A stretch of DNA of 64,000 bases from Flavobacteriales bacterium (GTDB taxonomy: Bacteria > Bacteroidota > Bacteroidia > Flavobacteriales_F > PHOS-HE28), in assembly GCA_016717305.1 (NCBI GenBank), contig JADKFY010000013.1:1-64000 (forward strand). The letters run 5' to 3'. How positions within the stretch are numbered: the first letter of the stretch is position 1; each line of letters starts with the position of its first letter. The position numbers were made by a program, and so were the translations under genes. The notes under the pieces are model-generated. The model made no database searches, was not told the DNA's origin, and saw nothing but the letters and a program-made list of their open reading frames with translations. Below, in pieces: positions 38,537 to 47,047 of the stretch.

Positions 38537-40675
38537 TCATTCGGATCCAGCCTTGTCGAAACCTTCTTCTTTCCAGATGAATCGACCATCGCTCAAGCGC
38601 AGGTAGCCGAACCGGTCGTTCAGTTCCACCCGGGCTAGGTTCTCATTCACCATTGAGATCGCGTCGTACACCGATGGCAAGACCTGTTTTCCGGAACGAT
38701 CAAGCAGCCCTAGTCCACTTTCTTCCCCGACCACCACATGGCCCATTTCAAGATCCAGGAGGCTGATGTAACGTGGTGTCATGATCTCCTTTCCCGTGCT
38801 GTCGATGGCCCCGTAAAACTCGCCGTTCTTTACGCGTGCCATACCATCCAGCATCTCAAAAGCTTGATCATATTTCGCATCCACCACCGTGGTTCCCTTA
38901 CGGTCCACGAAGCCCCATTTGACCTTTTTCCGAACAGGGATCAATGCCCCGGAAGTACCACCGATATCCGCATATTGGCAGGGAACCACTTTCTCATTCT
39001 TGCGGTTGATCAAGCAACGTTTACCGTTCAACTGAACTTCGGCAAAACCATTTCGGAAATCACCCCAAGTGGCCACGTCCGTTGCTGCTTCATATTCCTG
39101 AGGGATCACAAAGGCGCCGGAAGTATCCACGTATCCGCACTTCGTTCCGTCCACAACAAGTGCCGTTCCGTTCCCGAAGAGGCCAACATGATCATGGGTC
39201 ACCGATATGATCACATCACCGAACAAATTCACAACGCCCATTTTCCCGCCCTTGCGCAACCGGGAATGATGCTGTTCAAAGCCCTCCACCCATTCGTATT
39301 CCATGGGAACAACAAGCTCACCTTGTCGGTCGATCACACCGGAGCGTCCATCTCGTTCCACCACGGCCAACCCGTTCCGGAAGGTCCCTGCTCCGTCGAA
39401 ACGGAATTCGATCACCGCCGAGCCACGCGCATTCACATAGCCATACATCGCATGGTCTTCCGCATAGGCCATGCCTTCTGAGAGGTCGCCCAGTTCTGTG
39501 AAAACGATGGGGATCACCACTTCGCCACTGCGATCAACCGCACCTATCCTTCCTCCGCGCTCCACCACACTGACCCCTTCAACGGCTTCATTCACTTCAT
39601 CATACTGGATCTGGATGACGGGCTTTCCCACGCGATTCACCGTACCGACCAAACTGTCGCGGCTCACCAATGCCTGACCTGCCTTGAATGGTTCCACCCA
39701 TTCGTATTCGGCCTTGATACGCTCCGTGCCGGTGGTGTCCATGAAGCCCCATTTCCCTTCGCGCCGAAAGGGCAAAAGTTCAAGATTCGCGGTCGCGTAG
39801 TCCTCCACCAGTTCATCCATAAAGGGGTATTCCGGGTATTCTGCGATGAACCGGGTTATGGTATTGGGACTCAGATCACGCGTGTACATCTCGTAGATGC
39901 TACGCCATGCATCGGGCACCCGGTGGTTTTCCGGGAACTGTTGAATGAACTTCTTGTACTCCGGGATCGTTGTGGTGGGCGTGCTCAACTTGAAGATCTC
40001 GTCCTCTGCTTGGCGCGCGTACGGGCTATCTGGATGTGCTTTGATGAATGCAACATAGGATGGGATGTCCTTTTGACCAATGCCTTCTCGATAAACACAT
40101 TCCTGCATCCGCGTGCGCGCTTCATACACCTGTTTGGCGTCTCGGTATTCCGAAATGAATTTCTGGTACGCCGCGGATGTATTCACCTCACGGGCCTCTT
40201 GGAACGCCAAATGATGCATTACCGCACGAGCTTCCTCACCCCGGCTCCCGGATGGGAATCGCTCCAGGTAATTGCGATACGCCGTGATCGTGTTCTGTCC
40301 TTTGGTCACTTCCCACGCCAAGTCGTACACATGTGTTCGCTGCGCCTGGATCGCCGTATGTCCTACACCCACTTTCCCTATCGCAATGCGTTCCCTGTCT
40401 TCCGCTTCGCTGAAGGCGAGGTCCGCTTTCAGGATGAACTGGTATGCCGAATCCACATTGAAGAACGGATTGTTGGCCCGACCACTGATCACGCTCATGC
40501 CATACCACGCCGCCGCCGGATGCTTCTTTATCTGCTTTCGCAACAACGTTCGCGCCTTGAAGTAGTCGTGGACCTCTATGGCCTTGAAGGCCTTCTCCAA
40601 TTTCCCCGCGTGCACAGGTGCAACGAGCGCAACAAAAAGCACCGGAAGCATGGCGCGCAGACAATTTCGGAACAT
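38537..40675 (-). CDS. WG-repeat protein with TPR-like N-terminal half, exported
   Basis: 712 residues from the ATG at 40675. A much longer open frame to 41560 is only the antisense shadow of the MMPL gene, and a -7 element at 40682-40689 sits directly before 40675. Signal peptide about 1-22 (VAPVHAG). Residues about 25-330 are helical TPR-like repeats (YQFILKAD, YRNYLERFP, YQKFISEYRD, YVAFIKAHPDS, YKKFIQQFPE). The second half has about ten WG repeats (KWGFMDTTG, RIGAVDRSG, MYGYVNARG, KWGFVDRKG and others), a beta-rich module of unknown function common in Bacteroidota. A scaffold or binding role in the periplasm or on the surface is likely; no enzyme motif is seen. Confidence 0.85.
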   Translation of the reverse strand: MFRNCLRAMLPVLFVALVAPVHAGKLEKAFKAIEVHDYFKARTLLRKQIKKHPAAAWYGMSVISGRANNPFFNVDSAYQFILKADLAFSEAEDRERIAIGKVGVGHTAIQAQRTHVYDLAWEVTKGQNTITAYRNYLERFPSGSRGEEARAVMHHLAFQEAREVNTSAAYQKFISEYRDAKQVYEARTRMQECVYREGIGQKDIPSYVAFIKAHPDSPYARQAEDEIFKLSTPTTTIPEYKKFIQQFPENHRVPDAWRSIYEMYTRDLSPNTITRFIAEYPEYPFMDELVEDYATANLELLPFRREGKWGFMDTTGTERIKAEYEWVEPFKAGQALVSRDSLVGTVNRVGKPVIQIQYDEVNEAVEGVSVVERGGRIGAVDRSGEVVIPIVFTELGDLSEGMAYAEDHAMYGYVNARGSAVIEFRFDGAGTFRNGLAVVERDGRSGVIDRQGELVVPMEYEWVEGFEQHHSRLRKGGKMGVVNLFGDVIISVTHDHVGLFGNGTALVVDGTKCGYVDTSGAFVIPQEYEAATDVATWGDFRNGFAEVQLNGKRCLINRKNEKVVPCQYADIGGTSGALIPVRKKVKWGFVDRKGTTVVDAKYDQAFEMLDGMARVKNGEFYGAIDSTGKEIMTPRYISLLDLEMGHVVVGEESGLGLLDRSGKQVLPSVYDAISMVNENLARVELNDRFGYLRLSDGRFIWKEEGFDKAGSE

Positions 40676-40681
40676 CGATGC

Positions 40682-40689
40682 CAAAAGTA
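40682..40689 (-). promoter_or_regulatory. WG-repeat gene -7 element
   Basis: TACTTTTG on the minus strand, a perfect TAnnTTTG, ending 6 nt before the ATG at 40675. Confidence 0.55.
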
Positions 40690-40713
40690 ACCCGCTCCTA
40701 TGCTCGGCTTGAC

Positions 40714-40721
40714 CACCTTTG
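40714..40721 (+). promoter_or_regulatory. Probable -7 element of the MMPL transporter gene
   Basis: CACCTTTG ends 6 nt before an in-frame GTG at 40728, which would be a leaderless start like that of cyclase A. Confidence 0.4.
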
Positions 40722-40727
40722 CACCCC

Positions 40728-43034
40728 GTGATCGACCATGACCTGTTGATGGACAACCTTACAGAACGGATCGAACGGCTGCTCACTAGGCGGAACGCAC
40801 GTATCACCTTGGTGATCCTGATGCTCTGCACCCTTGGTTTCGGGTTCGCACTGCGCAACGTCCGCATGGACCATGACTTCGAGAATTTCTTCCCGACGGA
40901 TGATCCGGAATTGGACAGGTATCTGGAATTCCGGAAACGCTTCGGGAACGACAATGACTTCCTACTGGTCGCTGCGGAACACCGACCGTCCGTGTTCGAT
41001 CTCACTTTCCTCAGGAAATTCGATTCGTTGGCACAAAAGCTCGGCGATCTGCCGGATGTGATCTCCGTGACCACACCAACGGACCTTGACGATCCGCGCG
41101 TGACCCCCTTTGGTGTGTTCCGTATCCCTTGGCTTCGGACCACAGCGGACACCACCCTGCTCGCGGACTCGACCCGGATCTGGCAGGATGATCGCGTGCG
41201 CTCCGCCTTCTTCGCTCCTGACGCAAAGGCGATCATGATGGTGGTGCAGACCGCGCCCGGCATAAGCAAAGTGCGGAGCGACGAGCTAATGGAACGCGTG
41301 CAGGACCAAGTCGACAACTCCGGGGTCGCGGGCATTCGGATGGGTGGCCGGATCCATGGACAATTCTGGTACATCCAGAAAATGCTGAAGGAACTCCTGC
41401 TCTTCTTTTCCATTTCCGTGCTCCTGCTCACCGTCTTCTTGTATGTGGGTTTCCGTACGGCATGGGGGGTGTTGGTGCCGATCGGCGTGGTCGGTCTTTC
41501 GGTGCTCTGGCAAGTGGGCATGGTGACCCTCTTGGGTAAACCGTTGAGCATTCTCACCATGCTCTTACCAACGATCCTCTTTGTGGTCGGGATGAGCGAC
41601 GTCGTGCATCTTTTGGAGCGTTACATAGAGGGCCTCCGAGCAGGGCTGACCAAGAACAGGGCACTTGCCGTTACCTACCGCGAAGTCGGCATGGCCACGT
41701 TCCTGACCTCGGTCACCACCGCCATTGGGTTCGCTACACTAATGACCAGCAGCATCATGCCTATTCGCGAATTCGGCACGTTCACTGCGCTCGGAGTGAT
41801 CCTGGCATTCCTGTTGGCCTTCACCTTGTTGCCCGCCGTTCTTCTTTTGGTGCCTACACCGGTGCAAGCGAAGTCAACCGAGAATGAGGCCTCTTGGTAC
41901 CCACTCCTGCACCGGCTGTTGCGTTGGGTACTACACAACCGTAGGAGGATCCCATGGTATTTCGCGGCCTTGTTGGTGGTGGGTGCCTTTGGAATGGCGC
42001 AGTTGAAAGTGAATAATTTCCTCCTGGAGGATTGGCCGGAAGATGACCCTCAGAAACAGGACTACTATTGGTTCGAGGATCATTTCGGTGGCGTACGAGG
42101 CTTCGAAATGGAACTCCGTGCCACATCGAAAGATGGAACGATCTGGGACCTTGCTGCACTGCGGGAGATCGAAGCCGTGGAGAGCTCCGTGCACGATCAA
42201 TACGGTGTGGAAGCGATCCTTTCGCCCGCCACTTTGGTAAAGGCTTTGAACAAGGCATTCAACGGTGGTGACACTGCATTCTACACCCTTCCCGACGATC
42301 AACCGACCGTGGACCGACTGTTGAAACATGCAAAGCTCTTTGCTGGTCAGAACGCACTGAATACGCTGGTAACTCCAGATGGACGCCATGCCAGATTAAC
42401 CGGACGCATGCACGACGAAGGTGGATATATCCATGCTCAGCGGAACGAGGAACTTGATGTTTTCATTCAAGCAAACGCAAAGACCGTGGCCTTCGAGCAG
42501 ACCGGCATGGCCTACCTGATCGACCGGAACAACCTGAAGCTGAGCGGCCAATTGATCGGCGGGCTCGGACTTGCACTCCTGATGATCGGTGGGATCATGG
42601 CATGGGTGTTCAGGGATCTGCGTATGACGGTGATCTCACTCATCCCGAACATCGTGCCACTTATCTTGATCGCAGGCCTCATGGGGTACATGGGTATCGA
42701 TCTGAAGGTGAGCACCGCGATCATATTCACCATCGCTTTCGGAATTGCCGTGGATGACACGATCCATTTGCTGAGCAAGCTGAAGATCGAATTGGACAAA
42801 GGGAAGTCTTTGCCTTATGCCATGAAACGATCGTTCCTTTCAACAGGAAAAGCAGTGCTCGTGACCACGATCATGCTCTGTTCAGGTTTCGTGGCCCTGA
42901 TCTTCTCGGATTTCGGGAGCGTGTTCAATATGGGACTGCTGGTGAGCATTACTTTGCTCTTGGCAGTTATCACGGACCTGTTGCTACTGCCCTTGCTGGT
43001 GCTGTACGGGGTGAGGCGCAAAGGAAGGAGCTGA
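40728..43034 (+). CDS. MMPL/RND-superfamily membrane transporter
   Basis: 768 residues from the GTG at 40728; an in-frame ATG at 40749 is the alternative. Two halves, each with one N-terminal transmembrane helix, a periplasmic domain (about 45-215 and 420-600) and a five-helix bundle, as in MMPL/hopanoid- or SecDF-like RND exporters. Recognisable stretches: MLLPTILFVVGMSDVVHLLERY with the charged Asp/His pair in the first bundle, and IAFGIAVDDTIHLLSKL in the second, the proton-relay region of the family. Substrate unknown; Bacteroidota homologues are often annotated as lipid or hydrophobic-compound exporters. Divergent from the WG-repeat gene with about 50 bp between starts. Confidence 0.85.
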   Translation: MIDHDLLMDNLTERIERLLTRRNARITLVILMLCTLGFGFALRNVRMDHDFENFFPTDDPELDRYLEFRKRFGNDNDFLLVAAEHRPSVFDLTFLRKFDSLAQKLGDLPDVISVTTPTDLDDPRVTPFGVFRIPWLRTTADTTLLADSTRIWQDDRVRSAFFAPDAKAIMMVVQTAPGISKVRSDELMERVQDQVDNSGVAGIRMGGRIHGQFWYIQKMLKELLLFFSISVLLLTVFLYVGFRTAWGVLVPIGVVGLSVLWQVGMVTLLGKPLSILTMLLPTILFVVGMSDVVHLLERYIEGLRAGLTKNRALAVTYREVGMATFLTSVTTAIGFATLMTSSIMPIREFGTFTALGVILAFLLAFTLLPAVLLLVPTPVQAKSTENEASWYPLLHRLLRWVLHNRRRIPWYFAALLVVGAFGMAQLKVNNFLLEDWPEDDPQKQDYYWFEDHFGGVRGFEMELRATSKDGTIWDLAALREIEAVESSVHDQYGVEAILSPATLVKALNKAFNGGDTAFYTLPDDQPTVDRLLKHAKLFAGQNALNTLVTPDGRHARLTGRMHDEGGYIHAQRNEELDVFIQANAKTVAFEQTGMAYLIDRNNLKLSGQLIGGLGLALLMIGGIMAWVFRDLRMTVISLIPNIVPLILIAGLMGYMGIDLKVSTAIIFTIAFGIAVDDTIHLLSKLKIELDKGKSLPYAMKRSFLSTGKAVLVTTIMLCSGFVALIFSDFGSVFNMGLLVSITLLLAVITDLLLLPLLVLYGVRRKGRS

Positions 43035-43068
43035 ACCAGACGGCTGATCTCGTTGTCCAGCCAAAACC

Positions 43069-43788
43069 TTAAAGTGACTCCCAAAGACCCTTGAAGTCCG
43101 GTTCTTCCATGAAGAAATCCTTGCCTATTGCAGCATATTCCTTGGCTTTGGCTTTCTGGCCTTTTGAAACGAGGTAGTCGGCGTAACGGATCAACGCGTT
43201 CTTCAAGGTCTTCTGCTGGTCCTTCGGCAGGGTCTTAATGTCCCCGGCCTCGGCCATGTACTTGTCGAAGGATGCCACACTGGCATCTCCTTCTTTCGCC
43301 AAGTTGCTACTGTACTGCGATATGGCCAGCAACAACCAGGGGCCAGGATTCTCCGGGTAATAGCTTGTCAGACCATCGAACATGGCCTTGGCCTTGCTGT
43401 TGCCTTTGGGGTCGTCCAGAAAATTCTCCCCTTTCTCCGTGGCCATGGTGTTCAATGAGGCCCAGTAATCCTCATAATTGTTGAAGAATTCTTTCTCCTT
43501 GTCCTTCTTCCGATATTTCTCGGCCCATTTGATGGCATCCCGATCGGCCTTTGGATAGTCCGCAGCGAATTGCTCCACCTTGGACATCTCGTAATTGCAC
43601 ATGCTCACATAAAGGAATGGTAACGCATCGCGTTTGGTCGCATCACTTTCCGTGTAGCCCAATGCTTTGTCGATGCACTTTTCGTACTTCTCATCCACAT
43701 AAAGCACCAACAGATCTTCGTAAACGTGCTTTTGGGCCTGGACTGCCAGCGTGGATAGAAATGCTGCGGAAAGGATCAGGTTCTTCAT
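43069..43788 (-). CDS. Exported helical-repeat (TPR-like) protein
   Basis: 239 residues from the ATG at 43788, which begins a signal peptide (MKNLILSAAFLSTLAVQAQ). The mature part is helical and charged, with TPR-like pairs (YVDEKYEKCIDKALGY, ALIRYADYLVSKGQKAKAKEYAAIGKDFF). No enzyme motif is visible. An upstream ATG at 43824 lies only 2 nt after a -7 element, so translation from 43788 with a short leader is more likely. Function unknown; periplasmic by its signal. It converges with the MMPL gene. Confidence 0.7.
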   Translation of the reverse strand: MKNLILSAAFLSTLAVQAQKHVYEDLLVLYVDEKYEKCIDKALGYTESDATKRDALPFLYVSMCNYEMSKVEQFAADYPKADRDAIKWAEKYRKKDKEKEFFNNYEDYWASLNTMATEKGENFLDDPKGNSKAKAMFDGLTSYYPENPGPWLLLAISQYSSNLAKEGDASVASFDKYMAEAGDIKTLPKDQQKTLKNALIRYADYLVSKGQKAKAKEYAAIGKDFFMEEPDFKGLWESL

Positions 43789-43826
43789 GGTCTGCTTGGT
43801 TGTGGATCGGCTGGCAAGATACATGC

Positions 43827-43834
43827 CGAAGGTA
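43827..43834 (-). promoter_or_regulatory. -7 element of the TPR-like gene
   Basis: TACCTTCG on the minus strand, 38 nt before the chosen ATG at 43788. Confidence 0.45.
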
Positions 43835-43978
43835 GGGATGATAGGAAATTACGCAATGGCATCGGTATGCCATGCTACGCACTCGGCCCGGTATAAGTTG
43901 GCATTGGCGTTGGACAGATCGGCCTCGAATTGAACTGTTCCGCACAGTAGCTTGCCTTCCAGTTCGGCCAAAAACACA

Positions 43979-43986
43979 CACCTTCG
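43979..43986 (+). promoter_or_regulatory. Probable trmD -7 element
   Basis: CACCTTCG, 14 nt before the trmD ATG; resembles other CACCTTYG elements here. Confidence 0.35.
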
Positions 43987-44000
43987 CAGCCTTCTACGCC

Positions 44001-44675
44001 ATGCACATCGATATACTCAGCGCCGTACCCCGCTTGTTGGACAGTTGGTTCAGCGAGAGCATTCTGCAACGTGCACAACAGAAAGGCCTGGCCGAGGTGA
44101 AGATCCACGATCTTCGGAACTGGAGCACCGACAAACACCGACGCTTGGACGACTATCCCTTTGGAGGAGGCGCCGGCATGGTCATGACCATTGAGCCCAT
44201 CCATCGCGCGATAACCGAGCTGAAAGGACAGCGTGTAGTGGATGAAGTGATCTACATGAGCCCGGATGGAATATTACTTGAACAAGGACTAGCCAATACG
44301 CTGAGCATCAAGAATAATATGATCATACTTTGTGGTCACTACAAAGGTGTGGACGAACGTGTAAGAACCCATTTGATCACCCGGGAGATCTCTATCGGGA
44401 ATTATGTCCTTAGCGGTGGTGAGCTGGCCGCAGCCGTGCTGAGTGATGCCGTGATCCGCCTACTTCCCGGCGTGCTGGGTGACGAGACCTCAGCGCTGAG
44501 CGACAGCTTCCAAGATGGACTCGTTGCCCCACCTGATTATACCCGCCCCGCCGAATACCAAGGTTGGAAGGTACCGGATGTGCTGCTAAGCGGCCACCAG
44601 GCCAAGATCGATGAATGGCGGCATGATCAGGCGTTGGAAAGGACGAAGGAGCGCAGGCCTGGTTTGTTGGGTTGA
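44001..44675 (+). CDS. trmD: tRNA (guanine-N1)-methyltransferase TrmD
   Basis: 224 residues from the ATG at 44001 (MHIDILSAVP). The SPOUT-fold signatures are present: DDYPFGGGAGMVM, YMSPDGILLEQG, ILCGHYKGVDERV (knotted SAM site), EISIGNYVLSGGELAA, and the C-terminal PPDYTRPAEYQGWKVPDVLLSGHQAKIDEWR. It methylates G37 of tRNAs next to the anticodon. The frame is open further upstream to 43872, but that part does not match the family. It is followed by rplS, as in many bacteria, separated here by a 110-bp palindromic element and a promoter. Confidence 0.96.
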   Translation: MHIDILSAVPRLLDSWFSESILQRAQQKGLAEVKIHDLRNWSTDKHRRLDDYPFGGGAGMVMTIEPIHRAITELKGQRVVDEVIYMSPDGILLEQGLANTLSIKNNMIILCGHYKGVDERVRTHLITREISIGNYVLSGGELAAAVLSDAVIRLLPGVLGDETSALSDSFQDGLVAPPDYTRPAEYQGWKVPDVLLSGHQAKIDEWRHDQALERTKERRPGLLG

Positions 44676-44781
44676 GAGTTGGCTTTTAGCTACTGGCCTT
44701 TGGCCACTGGCTATTTGTTCCAATTGGACAGAATAGCTAGTAGCCAACAGCAAATGGCCAACAGCGACAGCCAACTCTCAA
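44672..44781. repeat. Palindromic intergenic element bounded by 13-bp perfect inverted repeats
   Basis: TTGAGAGTTGGCT (44672-44684) is the exact reverse complement of the sequence at 44769-44781. Between them lies an imperfect long hairpin of TACTGGC/GCCAGTA-like words with an inner GCTATT...AATAGC stem and an AATT loop. It overlaps the trmD stop codon. A similar hairpin with the same ACTGGC/TTTGTTC vocabulary lies just after cphB (50826-50865), so this is probably a dispersed repeat family of the genome. Confidence 0.65.
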
Positions 44782-44821
44782 CCTCTTCAACGGTACTTCA
44801 ACTTTCCAACCAAACTTTCAC

Positions 44822-44829
44822 TAGCTTTG
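44822..44829 (+). promoter_or_regulatory. rplS -7 element
   Basis: TAGCTTTG, a perfect TAnnTTTG, 72 nt before the rplS ATG, implying a leader of about 65 nt for the ribosomal protein mRNA. Confidence 0.5.
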
Positions 44830-44901
44830 CGGCCCCAAATCCACTGGGTGTCGGATCCTGCGATCGTCGTAGGCGCTGGGCACCCCACAACAAGCAAGGC
44901 C

Positions 44902-45282
44902 ATGGACAGGATCAGACAGCTCGAGATGGAATATGCACCTATGAAGGCCCTACCGGCATTCAAAGCAGGTGATACAGTGACCGTACATTACAAGATCGTG
45001 GAAGGCGCCAAGGAGCGTATCCAACAGTTCCAAGGTGTGGTTATCCAACGCAAAGGAAGCGGCATCACAGCCACTTTCACCGTGCGTAAGATCAGCAACA
45101 ACATCGGTGTGGAGCGTATCTTCCCGGTAGCCTCCCCCTTCATCGATAAGATCGATGTGAACAAACGCGGTGATGTGAACCGTGCCCGGATCTTCTACCT
45201 ACGCGGCTTGCGTGGTAAGAGCGCACGTATCACCGAAAAGCGTCAAGTGGTTGCCAAGAAGGAGCCAGCTGTCGCCAAGTAA
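44902..45282 (+). CDS. rplS: 50S ribosomal protein L19
   Basis: 126 residues from the ATG at 44902; the open frame begins earlier at 44827, but that part overlaps the promoter element and does not match the family. Core sequence FKAGDTVTVHYKIVEGAKERIQQFQGVVIQRKG, FTVRKISNNIGVERIFP and ARIFYLRGLRGKSARI are diagnostic for bL19, followed by a short Lys/Ala tail. It contacts 16S rRNA at the subunit interface. It has its own promoter and a strong terminator. Confidence 0.97.
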   Translation: MDRIRQLEMEYAPMKALPAFKAGDTVTVHYKIVEGAKERIQQFQGVVIQRKGSGITATFTVRKISNNIGVERIFPVASPFIDKIDVNKRGDVNRARIFYLRGLRGKSARITEKRQVVAKKEPAVAK

Positions 45283-45299
45283 GTTCGAACAGAAATTTC

Positions 45300-45336
45300 G
45301 AAAAGGCCTTCACCCCACGGTGAAGGCCTTTTTCTT
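45300..45336 (+). terminator. Rho-independent terminator of rplS
   Basis: A stem of about 13 bp, AAAGGCCTTCACC/GGTGAAGGCCTTT with a CCAC loop, followed by a T-rich tail, 18 bp after the rplS stop. Confidence 0.92.
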
Positions 45337-45624
45337 TTGCTAGTTATTTCTGGGTCACGGGAATCTTTTGGTGCTTGATCATTAGGGGCCTTGCTGGCGC
45401 CCGCTGGCCAATTCATGAAGGGCAGCGGATACGGGATCGGGATCAATATCCTGGTTGGGCTTGTCGGTGACTTTCAGGGCGATTGGGTGTTCGGTCTTGT
45501 TGGACTAGAAGCCACCAAACATTATAGGCCTGATCATCTGCACGACCGTGGGTACGGTAATGGTGATCATGCGAACACGGGCGATCAGGAAGTGATCCTC
45601 AGGCAAGATCGCTTGTTTTGTTTC
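45337..45624. other. Gap between rplS and the dienelactone hydrolase gene, no supported gene
   Basis: Only short frames occur. On the minus strand, downstream of the hydrolase stop, about 40 codons read SNKTEHPIALKVTDKPNQ and end ASGRQQGP, preceded in the same frame by a stop. It could be a tiny gene or a remnant, but I cannot support a product. Plus-strand frames here merely run on antisense to the hydrolase. Confidence 0.4.
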
Positions 45625-46365
45625 TCAATCCAAAACCTCTTTCAAGAAGACCAACAAGTGCTGCCACGCCCTATCCGCCATCTGCTTGTTGTAATCCTTC
45701 GAAGCCGGGTTCGTGAAGGTGTGTGCGCAGTGCGCGTAGGTCACCATCTGCCAATCGGCGTTGGCTGCGTTCATCTCCGAAACGACGCTCGCCATGTCCT
45801 CCTTGCTCACCGATGCATCCGCCTCGGGATGTTGGATGAGGATGCTGGTGGATAGTGGCCCGTTGGGTCGATCGCCTTTGCCGAGCCCGCCGTGGATGGA
45901 CACCACCCCTTTCACCGGAAGCTGGACGCGTGCCGCCTCCAGCGCACCCGAGCCACCAAAGCAGTAGCCGATGACCGCCAGCTTCTCGGGATCCGCTCCG
46001 GCGAGCTTCAATTGCTCCAAGGCCAGTGTGATCCGGTGCTGGTAGGCCGCGAAGTCGTTCTTGTAGTGGGTAGCGATGGTCCGCGCCTCGGTAGCGTTCG
46101 TGGGCACATGGCCTTCGCCGTAGATGTCCGCGATGAGGACGATATAGCCCTGCTTGGCCAATTCGATGGCCGCTGTGCGCGCTTCATCGTCGATGCCCAT
46201 CCAAGCGGGTAGCAGCAGCACACCGGGCCGTTCCGCATCTGTATTGGAGGTGATCAGGCCGTTGAGCTTCTGGTCGCCATCGGCATAGGCCACTGGCTTC
46301 AGTTCCTGTGCGGCGGCTTGGGTGGTCATGAGCGCGAGGATGAGGAGGTGGAAGATGTGTTTCAT
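45625..46365 (-). CDS. Exported dienelactone hydrolase family protein
   Basis: 246 residues from the ATG at 46365, which starts a signal peptide (MKHIFHLLILALMTTQAAAQ); the open frame to 46527 adds a non-matching extension. Alpha/beta-hydrolase of the DLH family: PGVLLLPAWMGIDD near the oxyanion loop, ADIYGEG, nucleophile Cys in IGYCFGGSG, and the catalytic His in AHTFTNPASKDYN. The signal peptide implies a periplasmic or extracytoplasmic ester or lactone hydrolase; the substrate is not known. Monocistronic by spacing. Confidence 0.88.
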   Translation of the reverse strand: MKHIFHLLILALMTTQAAAQELKPVAYADGDQKLNGLITSNTDAERPGVLLLPAWMGIDDEARTAAIELAKQGYIVLIADIYGEGHVPTNATEARTIATHYKNDFAAYQHRITLALEQLKLAGADPEKLAVIGYCFGGSGALEAARVQLPVKGVVSIHGGLGKGDRPNGPLSTSILIQHPEADASVSKEDMASVVSEMNAANADWQMVTYAHCAHTFTNPASKDYNKQMADRAWQHLLVFLKEVLD

Positions 46366-46486
46366 GGGAAGGATGTCGAAGATGCGGGCGGTTTGGCAGT
46401 AAGGCCGAGGATGGGACGGATTTGCACTATTCCGAATAGGTCGAAGATCATCAGACATAATGATAACGGCATTCGAGGATGCTCGA

Positions 46487-47038
46487 TCAGCGAACGCCTT
46501 GCCTAGCCGCAGCCACCAGTTTTTCAACAGGAAGTTCGGTTCGAGCCATCATCTTTTCGAACAAAGCATCACTACCAATCAAGTATGGATTCAACTTCAG
46601 TGTTTGACCATTCTTTGTCCTAATGTGTATCATTTTGCTGAAAGGATGGACACGCCCAGCGACTACATGTTCCCACGCACATCGCTGAGTGCGTTTCCGG
46701 CCGTCGGTAACAGTGATGGTCTGATCGTCAAATGCCACTCTATGATTTCGACCGTCCATCACCATTTCAAAGGCCATCCAGCCGAATATAGCAGCCATCA
46801 GTAATAGGAAGATCCCAATGAACCATTCAGCTCTGATGATGATCATCGCCGCTCCCCATGTGAAGAATAATCCCATCAAGACGGATATCCATCCTAACGC
46901 AATGAAAATCTTCGGCAACCTTAGTTCAGTAACCCCACACACCACAACAGGATGGGTTGCGTTCTTCCTTCCGACGGCTTTCATGACAAACGGAAGCAGT
47001 GCAAGAACAATAACGGGCACCAACCAACTTGAATTCAT
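46487..47038 (-). CDS. Membrane protein with PH-like C-terminal domain
   Basis: 183 residues. Three hydrophobic helices (about 4-22, 45-68, 70-93), then a cytosolic beta-rich domain of about 70 residues (RVAFDDQTITVTDGRKRTQRCAWEHVV ... FSKMIHIRTKNGQTLKLN) resembling bacterial PH-like domains. No recognised named family; function unknown. It begins 9 bp beyond the cphA stop on the same strand and so may be transcribed from the cphA promoter. Confidence 0.65.
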   Translation of the reverse strand: MNSSWLVPVIVLALLPFVMKAVGRKNATHPVVVCGVTELRLPKIFIALGWISVLMGLFFTWGAAMIIIRAEWFIGIFLLLMAAIFGWMAFEMVMDGRNHRVAFDDQTITVTDGRKRTQRCAWEHVVAGRVHPFSKMIHIRTKNGQTLKLNPYLIGSDALFEKMMARTELPVEKLVAAARQGVR

Positions 47039-47047
47039 CTATTGGTA

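Noticed and set aside
40676..41560. N-terminal extension of the WG-repeat protein by 295 codons
   Set aside because: The extension is antisense to the MMPL gene, Ser/Arg-rich without domains, and a promoter element plus a signal peptide support the start at 40675.
45391..45855. 154-codon plus-strand open frame after rplS
   Set aside because: Its second half is antisense to the dienelactone hydrolase and the first half has no recognisable features.
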